NCBI GenBank assembly: GCA_021286855.1
Contig: JAJTBO010000006.1
Location: forward strand, 62,001-126,000
Length of the DNA stretch: 64,000 bases
Source: Hyphomicrobiales bacterium
GTDB lineage: Bacteria > Pseudomonadota > Alphaproteobacteria > Rhizobiales > Ancalomicrobiaceae
Reading direction: 5' to 3'
Shown here: positions 45,101 to 53,594 of the stretch, piece after piece
Layout: each line of letters begins with the position of its first letter
Numbering within the stretch: the stretch's first letter is position 1
Notes under the pieces: generated by a model
What the model was told of the DNA's origin: nothing
The model's database searches: none
The model's input: the letters and a program-made list of their open reading frames with translations, nothing else
Translations under genes and position numbers: made by a program

Positions 45101-45698
45101 GTCGGTCGGCGAGGCGCGGGGCGCGGCCCGTCCGGCGGCGCTCGACGTGCTGGAGGCGGCGCTCCTGCCGGAGAGCGCGGAGCGGGCGCGGGGGATCCTC
45201 ACCCACCGGCTGCTCGAGGCGCTGCCGACCCTGCCTGAAGCGAACCGCGGCGCGGCGGCGCGGCGCTACGTCGCCGCGCGAGGCGGCGCGCTCGCCGAGG
45301 CGATCCGCGAAGCCGTCGTCGCCGAGGTCGAAGCGATCCTCGCCGACCCGCGATTCGCGGCGGTGTTCGCGGAGGGCTCGCGGGCCGAGGCGGCGATCGC
45401 CGGGGAGCTCGTCGACGCGCGCGGCGAGCGGCTGGCGGTCGCCGGTCGGATCGACCGGTTGGCGGCGACCGAGACCGAGGTTCTCGTCGTCGACTTCAAG
45501 AGCGAGCGCACCGACGCCGAACGGGCGGAGGCGAGCGCCGCGCAGGTCGCCCAGTTGGCGCTCTATCGACGGCTGCTCACCGAGACCTTCCCCGGCCGAC
45601 GGATCCGCTGCGCGATCCTGTGGACGGCGATCCCGCGGCTCGACGAGATCGAACCGGCGCGGCTCGACGCGGCGGCGCGCCGGCTCGCGATCCTTTGA
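42189..45698 (+). CDS. addA: Double-strand break repair helicase AddA
   Basis: This 1169-aa UvrD-like helicase with a C-terminal nuclease has Walker A ANAGSGKTWVLTRR (about 29-43), motif II LIDEAQDTN (about 413), VFAVGDEKQSIYSFQGA (about 444), late helicase motif VMTVHGSKGLEA (about 797) and RLLYVAMTRA, and a nuclease motif VVDFKSERTDAE near residue 1100. It works with AddB on blunt DNA ends. It is coupled to addB through an ATGA overlap. Length is normal. Confidence 0.96.
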   Translation: MSGGFSVPNDTKERQRRAADPRVSAWVSANAGSGKTWVLTRRVIRCLLAGTPADRILCLTFTKAAAANMSNKVFEQLGKWAIADDRALAAEIAETEGVAVGSIEKKTLARARRLFAEAIETPGGLKIQTIHAFCESVLKQFPLEADLGGGFEILDDRATRDLVARARESVLVEASAAGPDDPLGSAFRTALAAGGEFGLDRALSALVSARDRWVAWLREVGDVEAAIADLAETLEIDPTRRDEDLVGEALASPDFPEAFLASLAAAFAGSSTNDVKQAERIARARDARLSSEERSEAWRSVFFTATGPRAARTFATKKIHDAFPDLADRAARETARLAALGEARDRLAAHAASAALFRLGDAVIGRYEAAKRARSAVDFDDLVGRTADLLSIRSAAAWVQFKLDKGIDHILIDEAQDTNPRQWRIVEGLAEEFFAGEGARRANRTVFAVGDEKQSIYSFQGAAPETFSRSRDHFRAAAGAADKDFADVQLMMSFRSTAAVLGAVDAVFEDRSARARVSTRPEDYMRHTALRARAAGRVEVWPMESAEALEEPEDWTAPLDRATASQPHVRLARSIADEIERLTDPSFRLEATGKPVARRDVLVLVRKRGPFVDAMNRVLKERGIAVAGQDRLRLTDHIAILDLVALARAIAMPEDDLALASVLKSPLFGLDDDDLTVIAAAERRPDESLAAALERRAASDPRFAPASSRLARWRDLAERLPTYEFFARVLSADGGRRAFVERLGSEADDVLDEFLGLALAADRGPAPSLMRFVEGLALDPPEIKREMDEARDEVRVMTVHGSKGLEASVVFLVDGGAAPTSTAHAPALLRLPGRVADGAARLAWSRGRADPSAFEATKAAAREAAENEYLRLLYVAMTRAADRLIVCGHAGAKGADAASWHATIERALAPTADRDVGADGRERLIWRAGAQEAAEPVAVEAETPPVVADERPDWLDRPPPDGATARRLTPSSVGEARGAARPAALDVLEAALLPESAERARGILTHRLLEALPTLPEANRGAAARRYVAARGGALAEAIREAVVAEVEAILADPRFAAVFAEGSRAEAAIAGELVDARGERLAVAGRIDRLAATETEVLVVDFKSERTDAERAEASAAQVAQLALYRRLLTETFPGRRIRCAILWTAIPRLDEIEPARLDAAARRLAIL

Positions 45699-45732
45699 TC
45701 TCGTGGGCGCCCCCGTCCGCACCCACCGCATC

Positions 45733-45761
45733 TTGACGCTGCGCGCCCCGCTTCCTAGGTT
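45733..45761 (+). promoter_or_regulatory. Sigma-70-type promoter of trxA
   Basis: TTGACG (45733-45738), 17-base spacer, TAGGTT (45756-45761), about 50 bases upstream of the trxA ATG. Confidence 0.6.
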
Positions 45762-45818
45762 CGGCGACGAGAGTGGCGCGGCCTTCCCGGACCGCGCGAG
45801 ACGACGAGGTCCTTCCCG

Positions 45819-46139
45819 ATGACCCAGAAAGTCACCGACGCTTCCTTCGATACCGACGTTCTCGCCTCCGCCGAGCCGGTGGTGGTCGACTTCTGGGCCG
45901 AGTGGTGCGGCCCCTGCCGGATGATCGCCCCGGCGCTCGAGGAAATCTCGGCCGAGATGGCGGGCAAGGTGAAGATCGTGAAGCTCAACATCGACGAGAA
46001 CCCGGCCACCGCGATGAAGTTCGGCGTGCGTTCGATCCCGACCCTGATCGCCTTCAAGGGCGGCCAGCCGGCGGCGATGCAGGTCGGCGCGGCCCCGAAG
46101 GGCAAGCTCGTCGAGTGGATCAACGGCGCGGTCGCCTGA
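45819..46139 (+). CDS. trxA: Thioredoxin
   Basis: This 106-aa cytoplasmic thioredoxin has the active site WCGPC with Cys30 and Cys33, and the cis-Pro region [15 protein letters not shown]. It reduces protein disulfides with electrons from thioredoxin reductase (not in the window). It has its own promoter and a downstream hairpin terminator. Length and motifs are standard. Confidence 0.97.
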   Translation: MTQKVTDASFDTDVLASAEPVVVDFWAEWCGPCRMIAPALEEISAEMAGKVKIVKLNIDENPATAMKFGVRSIPTLIAFKGGQPAAMQVGAAPKGKLVEWINGAVA

Positions 46140-46162
46140 GCGATCGCTTCCGTGTCTCCTTC

Positions 46163-46197
46163 GCCCGGCCGATGCGGACGCGTCGGCCGGGCTTCGT
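46163..46197 (+). terminator. Hairpin terminator after trxA
   Basis: A perfect 10-bp stem GCCCGGCCGA (46163-46172)/TCGGCCGGGC (46183-46192) with a 10-base loop, followed by TTCGTATTTC. The T content is modest but the stem is very stable. Confidence 0.65.
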
Positions 46198-46219
46198 ATT
46201 TCGTAGCGTGCGGAAAGCC

Positions 46220-46248
46220 CTTGAAATCCGAGGCCGGAAGGCTCAAAT
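46220..46248 (+). promoter_or_regulatory. Possible heat-shock (sigma-32-like) promoter of grpE
   Basis: CTTGAAA (46220-46226) matches the sigma-32 -35 element exactly; 15 bases later CTCAAAT (46242-46248) is only a weak match to a -10. It lies 53 bases before the grpE ATG. Alternatively TTGAAA could serve sigma-70. Confidence 0.4.
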
Positions 46249-46300
46249 CCGCACCGAAACGACGACGCGCCGGATCGGCGCGAGAGCATCAGAGGACGCC

Positions 46301-46930
46301 ATGACCGACGAGACCGCGAAAGCCGCCGAGGCCGACGCCGCCCCCGCGACCGAAGCGCCCGCCACCGAGACCCCGGCCACCGAGACCCCCGCCGTCGATC
46401 CGATCGAGGCGCTGGCGCAGGAAAACGCCGAGCTCAAGGACCGTCTGCTGCGCACCTTGGCGGAGATGGAGAACCTGCGGCGGCGCACCGAGAAGGAGAC
46501 GAAGGACGCGCGCGACTACGCCGTCACCGGCTTCGCCCGCGATCTGCTCTCGGTCGCCGACAACTTCGATCGAGCGCTGTCGCATGCGCCGGAGGAGTTG
46601 CGCGTCGACGAGACGATGGGCGGCAAGGCGCTGATCGAGGGCGTCGAGCTGACCGGCCGAGAGCTCCTGAAGACGCTGGAGAAGCACGGGGTGAAGAAGC
46701 TTTCGCCGCTCGGCGAGAAGTTCGACCCCAATCTGCATCAGGCGATGTTCGAGATCCCCAATCCGCAGGTGGTCGCCGGCACGGTGCTGCAGGTGATGCA
46801 GGACGGCTTCGCCATCGCCGGCCGGGTGCTGCGTCCGGCGCTGGTCGGCGTCGCCAAGGGCGGGCCGAAGTCGGCGGCGGAAGCGGCGGCGCAGCCCGAG
46901 GCGGCGGCGAAGGTCGACAAGACCGTCTGA
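46301..46930 (+). CDS. grpE: Nucleotide exchange factor GrpE
   Basis: This 209-aa cochaperone releases ADP from DnaK. It begins with an acidic, Ala/Thr/Pro-rich stretch containing three tandem copies of a short ATETP-like unit (about residues 16-31), then the long dimerisation helix ([25 protein letters not shown], shown only in part: residues 38-62) and the beta-domain with [22 protein letters not shown]. hrcA, often upstream, is absent. Start ATG at 46301. Confidence 0.96.
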   Translation: MTDETAKAAEADAAPATEAPATETPATETPAVDPIEALAQENAELKDRLLRTLAEMENLRRRTEKETKDARDYAVTGFARDLLSVADNFDRALSHAPEELRVDETMGGKALIEGVELTGRELLKTLEKHGVKKLSPLGEKFDPNLHQAMFEIPNPQVVAGTVLQVMQDGFAIAGRVLRPALVGVAKGGPKSAAEAAAQPEAAAKVDKTV

Positions 46931-47012
46931 GGAAGGGTCGCGGCGCCCGCCGCGGCTTCCATGGAGCGGTGACTCCGCGACGCCGACTCGGCGTGCGATG
47001 TTGTGAGACGCC

Positions 47013-47143
47013 GTGCGCGATGCTTCGAGACGCGGGCCAAAGGCCCGCTCCTCAGCATGAGGCGCTTTTTCACAATCGAAACAAATATATACGCCTCATG
47101 CTGAGGAGGACGCCGAAGGCGTCCGTCTCGAAGCATCGCGCAC
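47013..47143 (+). repeat. Nested palindromic intergenic element, copy 1
   Basis: A ~131-bp element between convergent grpE and hrpB. Perfect 20-bp outer inverted repeat (GTGCGCGATGCTTCGAGACG at 47013-47032, complement at 47124-47143). Inside are two side hairpins (GCGGGCC-AAA-GGCCCGC; GGACGCC-GAA-GGCGTCC) and an inner stem (CTCCTCAGCATGAGGCG with its complement), around an AT-rich core (47068-47090). Folded, it would be a cruciform or cloverleaf. A degenerate extra copy of the left arm lies just upstream (46993-47010). It ends 14 bases from the hrpB stop. Confidence 0.85.
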
Positions 47144-47157
47144 GTCGCGCCGGCTCC

Positions 47158-49644
47158 TCACGTCCCGCGCGGCTTGGCGCGCGTCGTCGCCGACGCCGAC
47201 GTCGGGTCGTCGGGCCAGGGGTGGCGCGGATAACGCCCCTTCATCTCGCTCTTCACGGCGCTCCACGACCCCTTCCAGAAGCCGGGCAGATCGCGCGTCA
47301 CCTGGATCGGGCGATGGGCGGGCGAGAGCAGCTCGAGCACCAGGGGCGCCCGGCCGTCGCAGACGCTCGGATGACGATCGAGGCCGAAGAGCTCCTGCAC
47401 TCGGATCGAAATGGTCGGGCCGGCCTCGGCCTCCCAGTCGATCGGCACGTTCGAGCCGGTCGGCGCGGTGAAGTGGCTCGGCGCTTCCGCATCGAGCCGG
47501 CGACGCGCCTCCCAGTCGAGGAGCGCGTCGAGGCCGTCGAAGACCTGGGTTTCGCGAATGTCGGCGGGCGCGGTCAGGCCGAGGACGTGCGGGGCGAGCC
47601 AATCCTCCAGAGTGGCGGCGAGGGTCTCGTCGGAGAGATCGGGGAACCCGACGACGCCGGCGCGGCGGACGAATTCGACGCGTTGGCGCAGGCGCGTCGC
47701 CGCCTTCGACCAGGGCAGACTGGCGAGCCCCTTGGCCCGCACCGCCTCGACCAGGGCGCGGGCGACGAGCGTCGGGTCGGGCTTCTCGATCGGCTTCTCA
47801 GTGAGCACCACGCGGTGGAACCGGCGGACGCGGCGCGCCTTGACCCGGCCGGCGACGGCGTCGAACCGCACCTCGTCCTCTTCGACGACATGAGATCCGA
47901 AGTCGGTCTCGATGTCGTCCTGCGTCAGCGCCGCCGCAAGCAGAATGCGGGCCTCGCGGGCCGCGCCCTGCATCTCGGCGACGGCGAGGAAGGGCAGCCG
48001 CGCCAGCGCTTCATGCGGCTCCAGCCGGCCGCCGCGCCCGTTGGCGAGACGGAAGCTGCCGGCCGCGCCGCGCGCCTGCGCGATGCGATCGGGATAGGCG
48101 AGCGCCAAGAGGCGGCCACATTCCGAGACGTCGCCGGAAAAGGCGTCGGTCTCGGCGCGGCCGGCGAGATCGGCCCAGCGGGCGGCGAGGCGGCGGGCGT
48201 CCTCGGCGCGGGGGCCGCGATCGACGCGCAGACGGCGGATCCTGTCTTCGAGATCGACCGACGCGCCGCCGAGGCCCGGATCGGCGACGATCGCCGCGAT
48301 CTCGGCGGCGAGCCGGCCGGCGCCGCCGCGCGCCCCACCGAGCACCATGTGGGCGAGGCGGGGATGGAGCGGCAGACGGCGCAGACGCCGACCCTCCGCG
48401 GTCACTCGCCCGTCCGCGTCGATCGCGTCGAGATCGGCGAGCAGCGCCACCGCCTCGTCCCAGGCCGGCTTCGGCGGGGAATCGAGGAAGGCGAGACCGT
48501 CGGGGCTCGTCACGCCCCATTCGGCGAGGTCGAGCACGAGGTTGGCCAGATCCGCCTCCAGGATCTCCGGCCGATCGAAGGCGGCGAGGCCGGCGGTCGC
48601 GGCCTCCGGCCACAGCCGCCAACACACGCCCGGCTCGGTGCGGCCGGCGCGGCCGCGACGCTGGTCGGCGGAGGCGCGGGAGACGCGCACCGTCTCGAGC
48701 CGCGTCAGCCCGGTGTCGGGCTCGTAGCGGGGCACACGGGAGAGGCCGGCGTCGACGACGATGCGGACGCCCTCGATGGTCAGCGAGGTCTCGGCGATCG
48801 AGGTGGCGAGCACCACCTTGCGGCGACCGGGCGCGGCGGGGCGGATGGCGCGGTCCTGCTCGGCGGGCGTCAATGCGCCATAGAGCGGGGCGAGGTCGAC
48901 GGTCGGGCCGACGCGGCCGGACAGCGCCTCGAGGGTGCGGCGGATCTCGGCCTGACCCGGCAGGAAGACCAGCACCGAGCCCGGATCCTCGTCGAGGGCG
49001 CGCAGCACCGCGCCGGCGACTTCCCCCTCGAGCCGCGCTTCCGGGCGGCGGGCGAGATGTTTCGTCTCGACCGGGAAGGCGCGGCCTTCCGAAGTCACCA
49101 GCGCCGCGTCGCCGAGGAGATCGCGGACGCGGGCGCCGTCGATGGTCGCCGACATGACGACGAGGCGCAGATCGGGCCGGAGCGCCCCCTGCGCGTCGAG
49201 GGCGAGGGCGAGACCGAGGTCGCCGTCGAGGCTCCTCTCGTGCGCCTCGTCGAAGATCACGCAGGCGACGCCGGAGAGCTCGGGATCGTCGAGGATCATC
49301 CGGGTGAAGACGCCCTCGGTGACGACTTCGATGCGGGTCTTCTTCGTCACCTTCGCGTCCATACGGACGCGGTGACCGACGGTCTCGCCGACGCTCTCCG
49401 ACAAGGTCGCGGCCATGCGCGCGGCCGAAGCGCGGGCGGCGAGGCGGCGCGGCTCCAGCATGACGATGCGGCCGTCGCCGCGCCAGGGCGCGGCAAGAAG
49501 GGCGAGCGGCACGCGCGTCGTCTTGCCGGCGCCGGGCGGGGCGACCAGCACGGCGTTCGCCCCGCGGGTCAGCGCGGCGAGGAGGGCGGGCAGCGCCGCC
49601 TCGATCGGCAGGTCGGAGGGCGGGATCGGCGGGATCGCGGTCAT
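47158..49644 (-). CDS. hrpB: ATP-dependent helicase HrpB
   Basis: This 828-aa DEAH-box helicase has Walker A APPGAGKTT (about 35-43), DEAH in IFDEAHERS (about 130), SAT (about 165), the QRRGRAGRTEPG motif VI (about 325) and the HrpB-specific C-terminal domain with KGRYPRHPWPDDP near the end. Its role in RNA metabolism is poorly defined. Start ATG at 49644; convergent with grpE, separated by the palindromic element. Confidence 0.95.
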   Translation of the reverse strand: MTAIPPIPPSDLPIEAALPALLAALTRGANAVLVAPPGAGKTTRVPLALLAAPWRGDGRIVMLEPRRLAARASAARMAATLSESVGETVGHRVRMDAKVTKKTRIEVVTEGVFTRMILDDPELSGVACVIFDEAHERSLDGDLGLALALDAQGALRPDLRLVVMSATIDGARVRDLLGDAALVTSEGRAFPVETKHLARRPEARLEGEVAGAVLRALDEDPGSVLVFLPGQAEIRRTLEALSGRVGPTVDLAPLYGALTPAEQDRAIRPAAPGRRKVVLATSIAETSLTIEGVRIVVDAGLSRVPRYEPDTGLTRLETVRVSRASADQRRGRAGRTEPGVCWRLWPEAATAGLAAFDRPEILEADLANLVLDLAEWGVTSPDGLAFLDSPPKPAWDEAVALLADLDAIDADGRVTAEGRRLRRLPLHPRLAHMVLGGARGGAGRLAAEIAAIVADPGLGGASVDLEDRIRRLRVDRGPRAEDARRLAARWADLAGRAETDAFSGDVSECGRLLALAYPDRIAQARGAAGSFRLANGRGGRLEPHEALARLPFLAVAEMQGAAREARILLAAALTQDDIETDFGSHVVEEDEVRFDAVAGRVKARRVRRFHRVVLTEKPIEKPDPTLVARALVEAVRAKGLASLPWSKAATRLRQRVEFVRRAGVVGFPDLSDETLAATLEDWLAPHVLGLTAPADIRETQVFDGLDALLDWEARRRLDAEAPSHFTAPTGSNVPIDWEAEAGPTISIRVQELFGLDRHPSVCDGRAPLVLELLSPAHRPIQVTRDLPGFWKGSWSAVKSEMKGRYPRHPWPDDPTSASATTRAKPRGT

Positions 49645-49783
49645 GGCCGGTTCTTAAGGCCGGCCGGGCGCGCGGCCAAGAGGGGGCGTTCACCACGTCC
49701 GACGATCGCGGGGGCCACGTCGTTGTGGCGTCGCCGGGGCGGATTTATCATTCCGCCCTCGAAACGATGGATCCTCTCCCCCG

Positions 49784-50134
49784 ATGCCGGTCGATCTCCG
49801 ACCCTCTCAGGCGCTGAAACTCTGGCACGACGTCACGCTCGATCTGGTGCGCGACGGCGACACGGATCTGACCGCCCGGCAGACGGCGATCCTGCTCACC
49901 GTCTATCTGGAGCCGCCGCCGCACACGGTGCGCGGGCTGGCCGCCAAGCTCGGCGTGACCAAGCCGGCGATCACCCGCGCCCTCGACACGATGGGCGAAC
50001 GGGGCCTGCTCGACCGCCGCCGCGACGAGATCGACAAGCGCAACGTGCTGATCCAGCGCACCGTCGACGGGGCGCTGTTCGTCGAGAAGCTCGGCGACGA
50101 CGTGGTCAAGCGGGCGAAGGGGCTGCCGCGGTGA
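49784..50134 (+). CDS. Short MarR family transcriptional regulator
   Basis: This 116-aa protein is shorter than most MarR proteins (about 140-160) but has the full winged HTH: LTARQTAILLTVYL, TVRGLAAKLGVTKPAITRAL and the wing LLDRRRDEIDKRNVLIQRT. The usual C-terminal dimerisation helix is abbreviated. It is divergent from hrpB by 139 bases; the target is unknown. Start ATG at 49784. Confidence 0.85.
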   Translation: MPVDLRPSQALKLWHDVTLDLVRDGDTDLTARQTAILLTVYLEPPPHTVRGLAAKLGVTKPAITRALDTMGERGLLDRRRDEIDKRNVLIQRTVDGALFVEKLGDDVVKRAKGLPR

Positions 50135-50212
50135 GCGCGACGCGCCCGGCCGCGTGAGGGCGGTCGGTTTCGACGGACGGGACGAGCGGCCGGCGCCATG
50201 GGTCGAAGCCCT

Positions 50213-50333
50213 GCTCGATGCTTCGAGACGCGCCTTCGGCGCTCCTCGGCATGAGGCGCTTCCATTTGTTTCGATTGCAAAAAACGCCTCATGGTGAGGA
50301 GCGTCCGCAGGACGCGTCTCGAACCACGCGCAC
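50213..50333 (-). repeat. Nested palindromic intergenic element, copy 2 (inverted)
   Basis: The same element as at 47.0 and 53.8 kb, between the convergent MarR and phosphatase genes. The AT-rich core (TTTGTTTCGATTG on the plus strand) is the reverse complement of the core in copies 1 and 3, so it is in the opposite orientation. Outer arms are diverged (CGATGCTTCGAGACG versus CGTCTCGAACCACGCG), while side hairpins GCGCC-TTC-GGCGC and GCGTCC-GCA-GGACGC and the inner stem are kept. Confidence 0.8.
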
Positions 50334-50382
50334 CCTGTGTGAAGCCGCGTACCAATGCGCCGCCCTCGATCCGCGATCGCAT

Positions 50383-50850
50383 TCAGCTCGTGGCCGTCAA
50401 CCGATCGAAGAACCCGCGCGCGCCGGCGGCGACTTCGTCCCAGGTCCGCTCGAAGCCTTCCGGGCCCCCGTAATAGGGATCGCCGACGCTCTCCCCTTCC
50501 CGGCCCTCGACGAAATCGAGCAGCAGAAAGAGCCGCGCCGTCGCGTCCTTCGGGGCGAGGCGCTCGAGATCGGCGAAGTTCTGGGCGTCCATCGCGACGA
50601 TCGCCTCGAAGCGGCGGAAGTCGGCGGGCGCGACCTGCCGGGCGCGGAGTTCGTCGATCGAAACGCCGTGGCGGCGGGCGGTCGCCCGGGCGCGGGCGTC
50701 CGGCGGCTCGCCGACGTGCCAGGCGCCGGTTCCGGCGCTGTCGATGGTCGCCGCGAGCCCGCGCCGTTCGGCTTCGGCGCGAAAGGCGGCCTCGGCCAGC
50801 GGCGAGCGACAGATGTTGCCGAGGCAGACGAGGAGGACGGAGGGGGGCAT
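50383..50850 (-). CDS. Low-molecular-weight protein-tyrosine phosphatase
   Basis: This 155-aa phosphatase has the P-loop VCLGNICRSP (Cys9, Arg15) at the N-terminus and the general acid Asp124 in GDPYYGG, all required residues. It lies 18 bases downstream of the RES toxin on the same strand, so it may be co-transcribed with the toxin-antitoxin pair. Typical roles are control of exopolysaccharide tyrosine kinases or arsenate-type reductases; no such partner is nearby. Start ATG at 50850. Confidence 0.94.
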   Translation of the reverse strand: MPPSVLLVCLGNICRSPLAEAAFRAEAERRGLAATIDSAGTGAWHVGEPPDARARATARRHGVSIDELRARQVAPADFRRFEAIVAMDAQNFADLERLAPKDATARLFLLLDFVEGREGESVGDPYYGGPEGFERTWDEVAAGARGFFDRLTATS

Positions 50851-50868
50851 GCCGATCTCCGATCGGGA

Positions 50869-51372
50869 TCAGAGTGGAGGATGGAGGCGGCCGTCGAGCG
50901 CGAAGGGCTCCTGCAGACGCAAGCGCCAGCGCCCCTCGGCGCGGTCGGGGTCGAAGACCAAGTTCCAGCCGTGCGGCGTCACGGTCGAGGGCAGCGCCAC
51001 GAAGACGTTTTCAGACAGGAGCCGATCGCCGTGCTCGCGTTGCCCGAGGCTCGGCAGGCCGGGCCGCAGCCAGTTGGGATTGGGCAGGCTTTCCGGATCG
51101 ACGACATGGACGTCGGCGAGATCGAGCACCTCGAAGGCGGTGAGGACATGCGGCACCGTGTCGAGGACGTGGAAGCCCTTGTGGACGGCGACCTCGAGGA
51201 TCGCCGTCGCCGCGTCGAGCGAAGCGTAGACGGCGCGTCGGCCCTTCGAGTTCCAACGCCCGCCGGTCCGGCGCGCGCCCTCCCCCGAGGCGAAGGCGTC
51301 CGCGAAGTCGGCGCGGTCGAGCCGCCAGGCGAGGTGAGCGGTCCCGCCGAGGCCGAAGGGCCGGACGATCAC
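50869..51372 (-). CDS. RES-domain toxin of a Xre-RES toxin-antitoxin system
   Basis: This 167-aa RES protein has the conserved Arg17 (AWRL), GGRWNSKG (about 37-44), VYASLDAATAILEV (Glu60) and a late Ser in VALPS. RES toxins degrade NAD+ and arrest growth when free of antitoxin. The GTG start at 51372 overlaps the antitoxin stop (GTGA), the normal order antitoxin then toxin. Length is typical (about 150-170). Activity is inferred from family; the domain call is firm. Confidence 0.92.
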   Translation of the reverse strand: MIVRPFGLGGTAHLAWRLDRADFADAFASGEGARRTGGRWNSKGRRAVYASLDAATAILEVAVHKGFHVLDTVPHVLTAFEVLDLADVHVVDPESLPNPNWLRPGLPSLGQREHGDRLLSENVFVALPSTVTPHGWNLVFDPDRAEGRWRLRLQEPFALDGRLHPPL

Positions 51373-51839
51373 GGATAGACGCCGAGATCGAGTTGCTCGA
51401 TGAGGTCGAAGACCAGTTCGGCGCCGGCCGGCGTCGCCAAGAGGTCGATCGGCCGACGCCCGTCGAGCGCCAAGGCCGGCCGATCGAGCCAATGCTCGGC
51501 CTCGTTCAGAGAGCCGAAGGCGGACATGGCGCGCGCCAGAATCTCGGCGAAGACCCAGGCGCGACCGCTCTGCTCCGGGCTCAACGGCCGCGACGGCGCA
51601 TCCTTGCGGCGTTGGAAGGTGCGCAGGCTCATGCCGACCGCCTTCTCCAACCCCTCGGTCTTGTCGAGCACCTCGAGCCGGCCGATCAGATGCTGGAGGG
51701 CCGCGGCGGGCAGGCCGTCGAGAATGAGGTCGTGAGCGGCGAGCGGCGTGTCGAGCGGTCGATCGAGATTGTCCTCGCCGAAGAGATCTTCGACGGCGCG
51801 GATCACGCCGCCGGCGGACTGATTGGATTCGACCTTCAC
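51369..51839 (-). CDS. Xre/MbcA/ParS-type antitoxin of the RES toxin
   Basis: This 156-aa antitoxin has a Xre-like HTH region (LEKAVGMSLRTFQRRKD, about 70-85) and the C-terminal DUF2384/MbcA domain (RAWVFAEILARAMSAFGSLN, then LDGRRPIDLLATPAGAELV) that caps the RES active site. I chose the GTG at 51839, because longer readings (GTG at 51917) run back across a pair of palindromes that look like the operator. It most likely represses its own promoter. Located directly downstream of truA on the same strand. Confidence 0.88.
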   Translation of the reverse strand: MKVESNQSAGGVIRAVEDLFGEDNLDRPLDTPLAAHDLILDGLPAAALQHLIGRLEVLDKTEGLEKAVGMSLRTFQRRKDAPSRPLSPEQSGRAWVFAEILARAMSAFGSLNEAEHWLDRPALALDGRRPIDLLATPAGAELVFDLIEQLDLGVYP

Positions 51840-51851
51840 GACGCCACCTCG

Positions 51852-51885
51852 CGACACCTGTCGTCCTACAGACTGACACATGTCG
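51852..51885. promoter_or_regulatory. Paired palindromes, likely autoregulatory operator of the Xre-RES operon
   Basis: Plus strand CGACA-CC-TGTCG (51852-51863) and TGACA-CA-TGTCG (51874-51885) are two copies of a 5+2+5 palindrome with centres 22 bases apart, about two helical turns, immediately upstream of the antitoxin start. This fits cooperative binding of a dimeric Xre-type repressor. A clear -35/-10 pair is not evident. Confidence 0.6.
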
Positions 51886-51921
51886 CAGGGACGAACAAGA
51901 GCGGAGACGTCGCCCACGCCC

Positions 51922-52662
51922 TCAATAATCGACTTGCGTCAGATACAATCCCGCGCTCGGCGCGACCGCCCCGCACCGCGTCCGATCCGCTGCCTCGAGC
52001 GCCCCACGCAGGTCGTCGTCGGTCCATTTGCCTTCGGCGACGAGCTTGATCGAGCCGACCATCGAACGAACCTGATTGTGCAGGAACGAGCGGGCCGAGG
52101 CGCGGATCTCGATCAGGTCGACGCCGACGCGGACCGCGTCGAGACGGTCGAGGGTCTTCAGCGGGCTCTTCGACTGGCAGTGCGCCGAGCGGAAGGTCGT
52201 GAAGTCGTGGTGGCCGACCAGGATCTTGGCGGCGCGGTCCATCGCTTCGACGTCGAGGCGGGTCGGCACGTGCCACGCCCGGTTCAGCTCGACCGCCAAG
52301 GGCGCGCGGCGGTCGATGATCCGGTAGAGATAGTGGCGGGCCTTGGCGGAGAAACGGCTGTCGAAGTCGGGCGCGACGATCTCGACCTCGATCGCCGCGA
52401 CCGGCGCGGGCTTCAGGTGGAAGTTCAGCGCGTCGCGCAGCTTGTCGGCCGACCAGTCGCGGTCGAGATCGATGTGGATCACCTGACCGGTCGCGTGGAC
52501 GCCGGTGTCGGTGCGGCCGGCGCCGCGCACCACGATCGGTCCGGCCTTCAGCTTGGCGAGAGCGTCCTCGAGCTCGGCCTGCACCGAGGGGCCGTTCGCC
52601 TGCCGCTGGAAGCCGACATAGGGCGTGCCGTCGTATTCGATGGTCAGCTTGAAGCGGGGCAT
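51922..52662 (-). CDS. truA: tRNA pseudouridine synthase A
   Basis: This 246-aa enzyme modifies U38-40 in tRNA anticodon stems. Catalytic Asp52 sits in [15 protein letters not shown]; the N-terminus [20 protein letters not shown] and the C-terminal [15 protein letters not shown] are family hallmarks. Its ATG shares one base with the fmt stop (TGATG), so the two are coupled. Length is standard. Confidence 0.97.
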   Translation of the reverse strand: MPRFKLTIEYDGTPYVGFQRQANGPSVQAELEDALAKLKAGPIVVRGAGRTDTGVHATGQVIHIDLDRDWSADKLRDALNFHLKPAPVAAIEVEIVAPDFDSRFSAKARHYLYRIIDRRAPLAVELNRAWHVPTRLDVEAMDRAAKILVGHHDFTTFRSAHCQSKSPLKTLDRLDAVRVGVDLIEIRASARSFLHNQVRSMVGSIKLVAEGKWTDDDLRGALEAADRTRCGAVAPSAGLYLTQVDY

Positions 52663-53594
52663 CAGAGGAGCCGATCGCCGGGGGTGAGCTTCAGCGCGTC
52701 GAAGGCCTGACGGGCGGATTGCGGCTTCGCGCCGGCGCGCTGGACCTCGACGAGACGCAACGCGCCCTCGCCGCAGGCGACGACGCCGTCGCGATCGAGG
52801 ATCTCGCCGGGGACGCCGGATCCGTCGGCGCGGGTCGTGCGAAGCACCTTCAGCCGCTCCGTCTTCTCGCCGACCTTCACCTCGCACCACGCGCCGGGGA
52901 AGGGCGAGAGGCCGCGGGCGACGTCGTGGATCTCGGGCGCCGGCTTCGACCAGTCGATACGGGCTTCGGCCTTGTCGATCTTCTTGGCGTAGGTGACGCC
53001 CGCTTCCGGCTGCGGCGTGACGGCGAAGGAGCCGTCCTCCAGGGCGGCGAGCGCCTTCGTCATCAGGCCTGCGCCGAGGTCGGCGAGGCGATCGTGCAGA
53101 TCCTGTGTCGTCTCGTCGGGGCCGATCGGCGTCTCCGCGCTCATCGCGACAGGGCCGGTGTCGAGACCCTTCTCCATCTGCATCACCTCGACGGCGGTCG
53201 AGGCGTCGCCGGCCATGATCGCGCGTTGGATCGGGGCCGCGCCGCGCCAGCGCGGCAGTTTCGAGCCGTGCAGGTTGAGGCAGCCGAAGCGGGGGGCGGC
53301 GAGGATCGTCTCGGGCAGGAGGAGACCATAGGCGACCACCACGCCGACGTCCGCGCCGTGGGCCCGGAAGGCGGCGGCCGCGTCCTCGCCCTTCAACGAG
53401 AGCGGCGTGAAGACCGGCAGGCCGAGCGCCTCGGCGCGGCGGTGAACCGGCGAGGGGGTCAGCGCCATGCCGCGGCCGGCGGGGCGCGGCGGCTGGGAAT
53501 AGACCGCGACGATCTCATGGCCGGCCGCATGGATCGCCTCCAGGGTCGGCACGGCGAAGTCGGGGGTTCCCATGAAGACGATCTTCAGCGGCAT
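52662..53594 (-). CDS. fmt: Methionyl-tRNA formyltransferase
   Basis: This 310-aa enzyme formylates initiator Met-tRNA with 10-formyl-THF. Catalytic residues are Asn107 and His109 ([20 protein letters not shown]) and Asp145 (EKGLDTGPV). The usual SLLP of the motif is SKLP here. The peptide deformylase gene def, often adjacent, is not present. Upstream of the start lie a palindromic element and the FAH-family gene. Confidence 0.97.
   Translation of the reverse strand: MPLKIVFMGTPDFAVPTLEAIHAAGHEIVAVYSQPPRPAGRGMALTPSPVHRRAEALGLPVFTPLSLKGEDAAAAFRAHGADVGVVVAYGLLLPETILAAPRFGCLNLHGSKLPRWRGAAPIQRAIMAGDASTAVEVMQMEKGLDTGPVAMSAETPIGPDETTQDLHDRLADLGAGLMTKALAALEDGSFAVTPQPEAGVTYAKKIDKAEARIDWSKPAPEIHDVARGLSPFPGAWCEVKVGEKTERLKVLRTTRADGSGVPGEILDRDGVVACGEGALRLVEVQRAGAKPQSARQAFDALKLTPGDRLL

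Noticed and set aside
45819-46930. A single fused or frameshifted trxA-grpE gene
   Set aside because: A plus-frame runs through both only because no stop intervenes in one alternative frame; each gene has its own start, promoter signal and a terminator between.
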